The position numbers were made by a program, and so were the translations under genes. A stretch of 59,942 nucleotides of DNA, from positions 103,153 through 163,094 of the forward strand of contig NW_014577778.1 of NCBI RefSeq assembly GCF_000485595.1. Direction: 5' to 3'. The notes under the pieces are model-generated. The model made no database searches. It was given only the letters and a program-made list of their open reading frames with translations, and was not told where the DNA came from. This DNA comes from Priapulus caudatus (lineage: Eukaryota > Priapulida > Priapulimorpha > Priapulimorphida > Priapulidae). This document shows, piece after piece, positions 10,140 through 19,581 of the stretch (the first letter of the stretch is position 1; every line of letters starts with the position of its first letter).

Positions 10140-10640
10140 TTACTTTTGCTTAAAAAATGAAAATGCTAACTTTTCATCCACTATAGCTTATGATCCGTTA
10201 TCCCTTAAAGCACTGTATATATTTTATATAGAATCTGTAACCACTCTAATTAAAGATCTGGAATGGATCTCTTAGTCTTTGAATCTACCAGTCAGTTACA
10301 CCTATCTGTCGCCAAGAATCTTAGGGTAATTGCTAGTCTCTGTTCAGCATAAACTGATGGCCTGAAGACTGTATCTTGCTTCTGGATGAAAGGGCGTACT
10401 ATATCTGAGATCTCATTGAAGCTTTCAGGCAACATTCTCATAAGATATGTACATATTCACATCTTCCGCAGATAATTGCCTTACTAAATTACAGTAAACG
10501 GAATGATTTGAGTGCGGTAATAGCCAATGCTTAGTCCAGTAACGTCTATTTTCCCAGTGTAATCTGCGGTGTTTGCACCTTTTCATTAATAAATACAGTA
10601 CGCCAGCAGCTGCAATTTTTAACTTTCTGGCCGTCGCCAT
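10140..10640 (-). pseudogene. PIF/Harbinger transposase, N-terminal third, degenerate
   Basis: The ATG at 10640 begins MATARKLKIAAAGVLYLL. It is followed by the HARBI1 N-terminal signature: RRYWTKHWL, YCNLVRQL and LSAEDVN. After a frameshift near 10440 comes MRMLPESFNEI, VRPFIQKQDT and AEQRLAITLRFLATD, the helix-turn-helix region. Below 10300 only scattered similarity with stops remains, and the catalytic part is absent. The terminal repeat at 10720-10803 lies 80 bases upstream of the start. Confidence 0.75.
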
Positions 10641-10719
10641 ATTTACATCACATGACTGTTGGAGCCATAAGGTTACACTATGTGGCAACAGTGAATCGTA
10701 TGTAGTGTGTCTGCTCAAT

Positions 10720-10803
10720 TTTAATGGATGCGGATGCGAATATTTTCGATGCGAATTTTGCTGCGGATCTGATCGCAGCGAAATTCGCATAGTGTGACCC
10801 CTG
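10720..10803 (-). repeat. terminal repeat region of the Harbinger fragment
   Basis: Read on minus it begins CAGGGGTCACACTATGCGAA and contains alternating GCGAATT and CGCATCC motifs. It marks the edge of the Harbinger piece against the Gypsy fragment at 10807. Confidence 0.55.
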
Positions 10804-10806
10804 CTT

Positions 10807-10951
10807 TAGGGACGAGTATGCAGGGTGAACTCGACTGACTTTTACTGGGTTCGATAATGTTATTTTCCAGCATATATTGTATCTCCGCCTGCATCGGCTC
10901 TGCTTTGATTGGGCTCATCCTATATGGATGCTGTTTTACTGGCCATGGCAT
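10807..10951 (-). pseudogene. Gypsy reverse transcriptase, N-terminal scrap
   Basis: The translation KQHPYRMSPIKAEPMQAEI, then NNIIEPSKS and SPCILVPK, is the well-known start of the Gypsy RT domain. It is cut cleanly at LVPK by the Harbinger terminal repeat, so the Harbinger element probably inserted there. The continuation on the other side was not found. Confidence 0.8.
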
Positions 10952-10954
10952 CTA

Positions 10955-11465
10955 GACACTTGGAAGATTTTTTAGAAATGCTTCCAAATGGCTTGGCTTT
11001 AGATTCATCAGAAAGAGCATGAAATATGCAACATTTTGATACGTCATTTGTCTAGATCGGACATCTGTGGGCTTGTCAATGCTTGCTGGAAGGGTCAGAT
11101 CTCGGGGCCTTTTGTCTTATGTAATTACCATTAAAAGTGAATCGAAAATTAAGAAACTATTGGGCATTTTGTGACATGAACAATGGGTTAGGTTTTGTAA
11201 GAATCCATCATGTTAGGCAACGGAGGCTCAATTTCTATTTAGGTTCGAGGCAGGTCTACCACTGCCGCCACGCTTTATTTCTACACTCAAAACAACAGAA
11301 CATTGCAAAAGTTACAAAGATGACCACCCGATGGCAGCACGTCTCAATCCATAATAATACATGTCACAATATCTCACAAATGGGTTAGTTTGCATACTGG
11401 TAGGAACAGTAATTGAAACAGGACAGCAGTGAAACTTTGAGGGTTCAATGTTTGGTGGTTAACGT
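10955..11465. other. no gene recognised
   Basis: Moderately AT-rich, without repeats or coding similarity. Confidence 0.3.
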
Positions 11466-11468
11466 ATG

Positions 11469-11804
11469 CTATGCCATAAAAATCTTGTTTCCGCATTGAC
11501 TTTTAAGGTCAAATTTTAGTGCCAAAGGCAATAAATGCCTAGGCCTTGAATCACCATATAGGTAGGCATCCATTTGCCACTCGATCACTGATATGGATCT
11601 TTTCTGTAACTTCTGAGTCACATCCTTCAGTTCCTCTCGTTTTGTTCCACCCATCGGAGGAGTTTGCAAAGACTTAAGGATGGCATAATCCCCATCAAGA
11701 GCTTCATAAAAAATGTCCTTTTGTGCCTCAAGAGCAGAGAGTGGCTCCTCAGCCCATAGTTTCAGAGCAACAATCGCCTGCTGGAATATTGAAACAACCT
11801 CCAA
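11469..11804 (-). pseudogene. ORF of an unassigned transposon-like family (C-terminal part?)
   Basis: An open frame of 111 codons (first codon ATG at 11804) with a Leu/Ala-rich helical N-terminus (IVALKLWAEEPLSALEA) and a basic middle (KREELKDVTQKLQKR). It reads in the same direction as 11986-12402, with a 180-base break, and may be its downstream part. I cannot name it. Confidence 0.35.
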
Positions 11805-11985
11805 ATTTGAATTTTTGTTTGTTACTATACATTATCCTCATTCACGGGCCGGTTATTAATTTTCCAAGTAATCCGAGAGCCTGGAGATGAATTCCTATAG
11901 AGTTGTTTGACAGATCTGATATGAGGGCAGTCCGCAAGCCAGTCCTATTGTTACAATAAATGTGCAAATAGACAAGTAATTTCTC

Positions 11986-12402
11986 TCACAAACCAAAGAA
12001 AACACCTGCCAGGGGAAATAAAACATATAGTCTATTTCCCACATACCTCACAACCATCGTTGCAGGAACTGGAATGTCCTCGCCCTTCAAGAAAGGCCTG
12101 AAACCCTTGGGGTCCCCTTTGCCTTGTCGATAATGCATCTTGCTCAGTTTATAAATGACCTTTGCAGCAGCACAGTCATTACCACGCACCACAGATTTAA
12201 CAGATTCTTCTTTCTCTATATTGCTCAAGAGTACTTCTACTTTGATGGGCAAGACCATCCAACTGGTGAACCTCATAACCCTCGTCAAATATTGACTGAT
12301 AGTTCCCGTAGCCTTTCCGTCACACGTTTTGTTCATAGTATACCGGAGCCTTAACAGTTTTAATTGCTGAATGTAGAAAAAATGCGGGAGCTCACCAAAC
12401 AC
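11986..12402 (-). pseudogene. ORF of an unassigned transposase-like family (GNRLYVLF motif)
   Basis: Open for 138 codons. The C-terminal block VVRYVGNRLYVLFPLAGVFF resembles a block (F-x-GNRFNVLF-x-D/N-AG) that I know from uncharacterised repetitive proteins of cnidarians and other invertebrates. The upstream part (RGNDCAAAKVIYKLSKMHYR) would be the preceding helix. No start codon or ends are defined; the function is unknown. Confidence 0.4.
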
Positions 12403-12508
12403 ACGACTGTGCTACACGGCCATGATGGAATATCAGAGTTAATAACTACACTTATACGATCTCTGTCAGCAATAATAGTACACTGTTGCGCTCTATCACC
12501 ACCGGTGT

Positions 12509-12665
12509 GTGACGTGGCGGCGGGCGCTCTCGGCTGTCCGAGCGCCGCTGGCTGCCATCCTTCCTCGACCGCTCGCGACTGCTCTCATTCCCGCGGGAGT
12601 CCCTCAGGGATCGATCCCTTTCCTTGTCATTTTATGCTGCATCGCGGTGCCCGTAGTAGTGCACA
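12509..12665 (+). pseudogene. possible non-LTR reverse transcriptase scrap
   Basis: The + frame reads ALIPAGVPQGSIPFLVIL. The GVPQGS-x-L-x-P-x-LF motif is diagnostic for LINE reverse transcriptases, but the flanking residues are not convincing, and no YADD box follows. Confidence 0.3.
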
Positions 12666-12794
12666 GTGTTGCCATCTCCTTGCTCCATGGAGTATTCCGT
12701 GAATTAAATATTCTTAAAATGTCTTCAATAATATTAATTGAATGTGCCATAATTTTGCAGTCCTGTGCTGTCCTTTTTCTCGCTGACTTCCATA

Positions 12795-12989
12795 TTAGGT
12801 GTTGCACAGAACATGAGGCTCCAAGCTCGCCAGTTCGTTTTGGAGTTGTTGTTTTTCAGATTTTAATTTAGCTATTTCCGTCTTGCAGGGCGAAACATAA
12901 TCAGATCCCTGCTGCAGCTGCTCTTGCAAATTGCCAATTAGGTCCTGGTCTGCCCGATGCTGCAAAATATAAATATCCAATCGAAGCAT
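12795..12989 (-). other. short coiled-coil ORF, origin unknown
   Basis: 64 codons (possible ATG at 12989) with heptad-like Leu spacing (LIGNLQEQLQQ, IAKLKSEKQQLQNELASL). It could be the N-terminal part of the broken family at 11469-12402, which lies downstream on the same strand. Confidence 0.3.
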
Positions 12990-13277
12990 CTGGAAAACTC
13001 CATAGACGCCATCGTGACATGATCTGTGAGGCTTGAGGCTGGATAATAATATTTCGCTGTCATACGGGGATCCACTTGTATGCCTACTGATTGAAAAGGA
13101 CCTACATTTTCATTTTAGTTTGACAGTGACAGTAGAGCAATAGCACCTTTGGTCTTTTGTACATTCTAGTGTCTCTGTTTAACCATGGGGAACCAAACGA
13201 TTGCTGTGAAGTTTGGAAACATGATAACGAAACAGCTTAACTACAAGGTTCACCAAACATTTTACTAGACCTACAGC

Positions 13278-13500
13278 ATGACGGTATTAAGATACTTGGC
13301 GAACAATACTACCAGATTTCAGACATTTTTCGCAAACAGAATTGCTGTTATAAAGGACGGGTCAAGCTTCGATCAGTGGCGCTACGTAAACACGAAGGGC
13401 AACCCAGCAGACTGCACTTCGTGTGGGTTATCGCTAAAAGGATTTCTGCATTGCCGCCTTTGGTCTCTCAAGAGGGCCCTCCCTTCTTGATCAGGGAAGA
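13278..13500 (+). pseudogene. BEL/Pao RNase H to integrase linker scrap
   Basis: The + frame contains FANRIAVIKDGSSFDQWRYV and TKGNPADCTSCGLS, the typical end of the BEL/Pao RNase H region (F-V-x-NRV...WR-V-x-t-x-NPAD-x-x-SRG). The usual SRG is CG here. It is the only clear BEL/Pao piece on the plus strand. The frame ends at 13488; the flanks are not recognisable. Confidence 0.75.
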
Positions 13501-14530
13501 TTTTTTTCATTGACATGAAGTTATTTACAAGATTTTAATACTGATTTAGTTCCATAAGTCATCTTCATACTTTTTGAAGTCTTCTGGAATGAGGTCTCTG
13601 ACTATTTTCATAAATTTTTTAATAAATTTCAAATTGTTCTCAACAGAATCGTACAGGGTTTGACTTAGGATATTTCTGACCACAAATCAATGCCGTTTCG
13701 GGACACTTAAGGATTGGTATTGGAACTCCCATCATCACACAGTTAAAATTGTATTCAAATAAAATAAAACAAAACAAAGAAACTTCTGCAATAAGTGTTA
13801 ATTCTTAAATATTATGTTCAACATACATCATTATTCAATATATCACCACTAGTAATGACTGTTATATACAAGTGTGTGGTAGTTGAATCCTATATTTTTC
13901 ATAATCCAGCATTTGAATGAATAATCGAAATAATTTCTAGCAGGTGGGTAGTTGTCTGAAAACACAGCAATATGCTGGATCATGGAGGCCACAAACACAT
14001 TCCCTCATTTTCGTCCAAGCACTTTTTTCAAAGAGTCAGTATTGGGCATATCACCATCGGGGTCATTAGAAGTTTCTTAATGTTCTCACCCTTCAGAGGT
14101 CAGGAATACTTTCCCTTACACGTTGCAAACTAGTTATTTCGTCAATAATCGGCGTACTGTGTGTGTTGCCAAATAGACTGCACATGTGGTAATAGCTGTA
14201 AGCACGTGTAAAATCTCTGCAGTGATGACGTCTCAACCATGCAGACTCATACAATATATACCAAGCAATTTAGAGATGACCGTGAGAGTTTAGGCTTTCA
14301 TCATTCCAGGTGTGAAACTGTGGTCCCCATTGACATTACTATACACCTTTCCAGAAAGTAGCAACCTCTCGCGGTGGAAAATCTGTCGATGACGCGCATA
14401 GAGGAGAGAAAACCCGGAAGTGGTAACAATACGCTATTCCTGTGTCATTGAAATGCATGAGAAGAAGCCACCAATTCAAATTATGATTTTGTCATGGTGA
14501 GTGTACATTCGTCAAATGGATCGTTATCAT
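13501..14530. other. AT-rich, no gene recognised
   Basis: No coding similarity or obvious repeat. Confidence 0.3.
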
Positions 14531-14534
14531 AAAT

Positions 14535-14690
14535 GCCAGGGGCCGGATTCAAGAAGAAATTCGTATACACAAGTGCGTACAAAGAAAATTTTGAACATCA
14601 CGCACAACTTTAGTTGGCACTCAAGAAGCATGCGTTGGGCGTTCGTACACACATGTTCCTGAATCCAGACTAAAAGCAGCGTTGATATCA
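14535..14690. repeat. dispersed MITE-like repeat (related copy near 43115-43205)
   Basis: Minus-strand GGATTCAGGAACATGTGTG ... GAGTGCCAACTAAAGTTG matches the + sequence at about 43131-43195 (GGATTCAGAAACCTGTG ... GAATGCCAACTAAAGTTG). The GGGGCCGGATTCAAGAAG edge looks like a MITE end. Confidence 0.6.
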
Positions 14691-14692
14691 GT

Positions 14693-16070
14693 TCAGGAAA
14701 GGAAGGACGGTAGGACAGAGACCTTCTGGTCACAGATGTTGTCATGCAGCAGGACATTCACGAAGCGCTGAACTCTGGACAGCTTCGGGTTCCTAGCCTG
14801 GCACAGGATGGAGTATAATAACCCCATCTTTGGGATGCACGATGATAGCCAGTTCAATATTTCCCTATCATCTAAACCATTGGGAGTAACGAAAAGGACC
14901 AACACACTCAGCAACAGTGGAAAATGGGAACTCATTTCCTCCACCAAATGAGCCCACTCAAAATTTTTCAAGTCCTTGTAGTTCCTTGTCATTAAGACAC
15001 TGAGCTGACCATGTTTCCGATTGTTTAGTAACTTACTTTGGTCTGCGAGATCAGCAAGTATCATGGACCTGAGGAGTTTTCCAAGGCCAGGTAGCTCCAG
15101 TACGCACCTGGCCAATGCATTCTTCGACATAAGCTGGAGGCATGATTGTACCTTGATCGCTTCTTCCTGCGACAAGCACTCTTCCATCAATTTATGATCT
15201 GAGCGGAATTCGCTGAACTTTATCACAAGCGGAGAATGTTTTTTCAGTCCAGGTCTTGATACTTCTACACGTACATCCTTTTTGGTCGCTTGGGCGTCAG
15301 CTATACATGTATATGGATGGTCTTCATGGGTGGCTGGTGATTGGACCGGCGTAGAATGCCTTAGGCGTAGTTCAGGCCTGGACGATGCAGCTGGCGATGT
15401 CTGGTCATCGGAGGTTAAGGGAGAAACTCCATCGGTAGTGGGGTATGGGAGGAGAGGTCCTTTGCATGTAGGTGTGACTGGTGTCTGACTTGGGGAAATG
15501 AATTGAAAACATGAACCCTGACAGCTAAAATATTCACCACTGCTGTCACATAAACTCCTGTCTGTAACTCTACCACTGACAGGCGTATTGGTTATATTAC
15601 TCAAAGGAGTACGTGCTGTCACTGGGGTCAGACTATCCGTAGTATATGTACCACTGACACGGGTACTAAGTGTAGTACTAGTACTACTAGTATTACAGAA
15701 ATACAGTTCTACATCGGGCAGTGAGATATATCTCTCTCACCCGACTTGGTACGCTTGGTTTCATGACCCCTTTGTTGGTGTCACAGCTAAACACCTTTTG
15801 CTGTTGAGTTTATCAATACCAGATTGACACTGTAATTTAAATTTTGATACTGATTTATCAATGTTTAGAAGGCGCCGCTCACATTTTCGACAAAGTAAGC
15901 CTTCAGCGATCGAAATCTCGCCGTACCTGCATAATAATTTAGATAATTGTTTTTTTTTCACCAGCAGTGGAACTAATTTCTCTTGCAAATCCTTTCTCAA
16001 TGTCAGATTTCTTGCAAACAACGCAAATTCTCTCACTTATTCGTAACTTTCTAGGTGTTATTGTTGCCAT
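14693..16070 (-). pseudogene. 460-codon gene with N-terminal Cys-pair zinc finger; transposon-like family, function unknown
   Basis: The ATG at 16070 begins MATITPRKLRISERICVVCKK. A second Cys pair follows (LLCRKCERRLLNI), giving a C-x2-C ... C-x2-C N-terminal zinc domain. Between them a run of nine A at about 15945-15955 shifts the frame by one. After two in-frame TGA codons (near 15760) a Ser/Thr-rich linker leads to a conserved helical domain: LELPGLGKLLRSMIL, RNYKDLKNFEWAHLVEEM, then ARNPKLSRVQRFVNVLLHDN. I know the last block from uncharacterised repetitive proteins of corals. The stop at 14693 cuts the protein short next to a MITE-like repeat. If the A-run is a sequencing error, lesions are few. 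An NRF-1 site lies 40 bases upstream of the ATG. Confidence 0.55.
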
Positions 16071-16109
16071 TAGTGGTTACAACAGGAACGAGGCTGACAA
16101 AAATCGCTT

Positions 16110-16121
16110 TGCGCATGCGCG
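16110..16121. promoter_or_regulatory. NRF-1-like site upstream of the 14693-16070 gene
   Basis: TGCGCATGCGCG matches the animal NRF-1 consensus YGCGCAYGCGCR and lies 40 bases upstream of the ATG on the minus strand, where a TATA-less promoter would sit. Confidence 0.55.
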
Positions 16122-16146
16122 CATACGGTCAGAATCTGACCGTATG
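16122..16146. repeat. perfect 25-base palindrome
   Basis: CATACGGTCAGA and TCTGACCGTATG are perfect reverse complements around one A. It directly abuts the NRF-1-like site. Confidence 0.9.
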
Positions 16147-16498
16147 GATTAGGCCGTACCGGTTGTCAGTGTAGCGAAGGATATATGCCGGAGTGAAGGT
16201 GGCGAACGGGTACCAGTCTAAGCCAGCAACAGCACACACAGTACAGGCGGGCGCGGTAGGGGGTTCGGAGCCGGGTGGTTCGAACATTTAATCATCTGTA
16301 ATTCACTTCCGCGCGCATATATTTGCTAATATATTGACTAATCGTGCGTCAATAAAGTCAATATTCACAAAGATTATAGCTAAGACATCACATGTGTCTA
16401 TAGGTATCTAGATTTCTAGAATTGTAACTTAATTTGTTCGCGAGATATGAGCGTTAATACACTTGTCTGCCGTCTATAGCCATGCATATATTATGCAT
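16147..16498. other. no gene recognised; between gene promoter and Pao LTR
   Basis: Partly GC-rich at 16150-16300, then AT-rich. It should contain one target-site copy of the Pao insertion at its right edge. Confidence 0.3.
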
Positions 16499-17589
16499 GT
16501 GATGTGCGCCCACAGAGACGAGGAAGAAGAAGACTCAGGCTGCAGTTCATACCAGCCATTTTATTCGCTACGCATGTAGCCATGCTCTACTCACGTAGAC
16601 ATGGTAACGTGGTAGACTGTAACACATAGAAATTGCAAACATTAAATTCACACACAAACACAATAATGAAATCAATTTATACATTACACAGCAACACGAT
16701 TACACAGGTATCACAGTTACACTGTTAACAAATGACAACTTTTCATACACAATAAATCTCCATTCCCCATAATTCATCCGATACAACCTTTAGGTATTCT
16801 GATATATATTACTGGGATATTCTGCGCCCTACGGCAATATTCCGACATACATTAACTGGGGTATTCTGCAGTTTACGGCAATATTCTAATACACCGCTTC
16901 ATCTGGGATTTACCGATATGTGCCACAATTCACCCCGGGATTCAATGATATATATTACTATTTCCCCTGGGTTATTCTGACATAACCGTTACGAAATACA
17001 TTTGCGCGAACCATCCAATTTACTTACAAAACGCTAAAGCCTTGCCTCAGATACGTCACGGACCTCACATCAAATTACATCAACATATACGGGTACCCAT
17101 TTCCCGGGCTGCAACGAATACACGACTCTACATCAGATTATATTCAGATTACATAAACTCATCAGCTACATACAATGCATTAACAATTTACATCAACGAA
17201 CAATCATAATATGGCATACGTACGTATCTTACCTAGAAAATTCACACAACGCCAACGCAAGATAACGACAAAACTAACATACGACTGACACAGTTTTAAC
17301 ATTGAAAATATCACGAACATAAATTGTTCCTAAACCAGATATACAACTATCCGCATTCATATAATAGGAAATAACTCACGTTCTGAGCGGTTGGACTGGA
17401 TTAACCGGGAGCACCTGAAAAGGCACCCTCACCGCATAGACACCGCCACGAGAAGAACGCGAAATCAGTTGACCTAAATAAGCAGGACGTCCGGTAGTCG
17501 GAGCTACCAGAAAATGCGGATCGCGCAAAATGTGGAGCACCTAGTGTAAACATCGCAACCAACGCAAATATTTATCGCTGGAGACAACA
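16499..17589 (-). repeat. 3' LTR of the BEL/Pao element
   Basis: On the minus strand the purine tract TGTGGGGGGAG (17590-17600) is followed directly by TGTTGTCTCCAGCG, so the LTR starts at 17589. A polyadenylation signal (GCGAATAAAATG) lies at about 16557-16570. A plausible CA end follows at 16499 (CGCACATCACA), giving about 1.09 kb. Inside, a roughly 55-base motif (TATTCTGxxxTACGGCAATATTC) is repeated. No matching 5' LTR is present because the element is truncated at 21912. Confidence 0.65.
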
Positions 17590-17749
17590 CTCCCCCCACA
17601 GAATGGCATAACTACGTCAACAACAAACCAAAAACCAAAAACAAACACAAAAAACTTAATAATACATGCTTCCCCTATCCATTATTTCGCTCAAAACAAA
17701 ATTACCGACGACCGAACCCCGACAAATAGGTACCTATTCTCATGCGTTT

Positions 17750-17925
17750 CCACAGTCTTCTTTGTGATTGGCTCACCAGTTCCGTCGATCTCGTTCGCAC
17801 GCGAACAGACCTGACATTCCCATCTCTACCTTCGATTGCTTCCACTACAATGCGCAAAGGGCCAGATTTTTTGGTGTGTTTGTTTTCTTAAGGTAAGACG
17901 AGATCACCCCTAGTGATATTTGTTT
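17750..17925 (-). pseudogene. Pao C-terminal DUF5641-like domain, degenerate
   Basis: Readable blocks are GDLVLP (then a stop), NKHTKKSGPLRIVVEAIEG and DGNVRSVRVRT, the usual end of BEL/Pao integrase proteins. The region between here and 18257 is too decayed to follow. Confidence 0.6.
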
Positions 17926-18256
17926 TTCTTTTCAGTCTTTTTTGCGTTTTGCGTTCAGGAAGGTCATCCTGACCACTTTATCCTAAATTGCGTCAGCTAA
18001 GTATGCTGAACATGCGCAACGCGCGAACGTTGACTTATCAAACTTTCCTGGGGAGGATCTTTGACCCGGCACTGTAGATAACAAGTGGTTGGGTGTGAGA
18101 GGGGTGGTGGTCCCTGGGACATCACTTTACTTTGTAAGGTGGGGTTTCATTTTATGATGATTCAACTTCTGCAAACAACGTTTCGGATATATCAGTTATT
18201 TCAGGTCCTGACTAACCAGAATCCTTCTATGACTCTTCTGGCACAACCATTTGCGT

Positions 18257-19114
18257 TCATGCACCCATATGAGAAGCTGCGGGAGGATTGAAATGCCAGT
18301 CTATGTTTCTTCGTAAAGCGTACGCCTCGGTTTCATTGCGAGAAAGCCCATTAAGAGCCCTCTTGAGCTCGGCATTGGCTCCTACAAAATTTGTTCCATT
18401 ATCAGAATATACTTTGTCTGGGTGACCTCTCCTGGAGATAAATCTACGAAAACCATTCATGAACGACTCTGTCTCCAAACTATATAACATCTCAAGGTGA
18501 CCTGCTCGGGACACGATACACGTGAACATGCACCTGTAACGTTTCACTTCTGACCGATTGACTTTGACCAGAAAAGGCCCGAATACATCGATCCCCACAT
18601 AGGTAAATGGAGGCTTATCACTATCTACTCTCTCCCGTGGGAGACCGGCCATGATCTGGCATCTGGGTTTAGCAAATAACTTCCTGCAGGTAATACAGGA
18701 CCGAATAATCCTTTTAATCAATGGTCGAGCTCGCACTATCCAGAACTTTTGTCTAATCAGACCGAGAGTCCACTCAACACCCAGATGTGCTGTATTATGA
18801 TATTCAGTAGCAATAGCTCCAGCCACAGCATGATTTCCTGGAACGATAACTGGGTTTCTGACTGTCAACTTCGACTGGCTCAACCGTCCACCCACCCTAA
18901 GTAAACCATTAACGTCGAAGTATGGACACAAATATCTCAAAGAACTCGATTTCTTGATTTCCTTCTCTTCGGATAACCTTTGAATTTCCTGCGGATAACA
19001 ATGCTCCTGAGCAGATTTGATTAAACAACGCTCTGCCCGCTGAATGTGACCTACAACCAAAGAACCTGACTTTACCGTTTTATGCTTACAGACGTCCGCT
19101 GATCCACCATGCAA
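18257..19114 (-). pseudogene. BEL/Pao integrase
   Basis: An open frame of 285 codons. It has the H-H-C-C zinc domain (YHNTAHLGVEWT, then CITCRKL) and the catalytic core: first Asp in YVGIDVFGPF, second Asp in VYSDNGTNFVGA. The frame reads NPPAASHMGA and then stops, exactly where the GGVWER motif with the third catalytic residue should come; a frameshift has removed it. Integrase inserts the cDNA copy into the host genome. The upstream frame at 19086-19391 overlaps and carries the linker. Confidence 0.9.
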
Positions 19115-19581
19115 GTGCTCTCTTCATTCTGAACCAACCAGAAAAATGATTTGCTATCAAGTTTACAGGATTCTTACCATCTGAATTATGATCCGGGCCA
19201 ACATCTGCCACATGACACACTCTAACTGGCTCTTTTTTTAACTCAAGATCATCTGCTGACACTGAACAAGGGCTATTACCCAGATCCCACTCACTTTTGT
19301 ATTGACTCAAGAAACGGGGCCCCTGGAACCACAACTTATCTTGACGTATACGTATCTTGATCAAGTATATGACCTCTACTGATAATGTCAACAGGATTAT
19401 TCCGACCGGCAGTATGAAACCACTGCTTGGGATCTGTCAATTGTCGGATGATGCCAACTCTGTTCTCCACGAACACCTGGAAACGTCTCGTGTAACTAGT
19501 AATGTATGCCAGGACAATCTGAATCTACCCAGAAATAAGATTGATCCACCGGAAACTCGAACTCTTTTCTAAGAAGTACAT

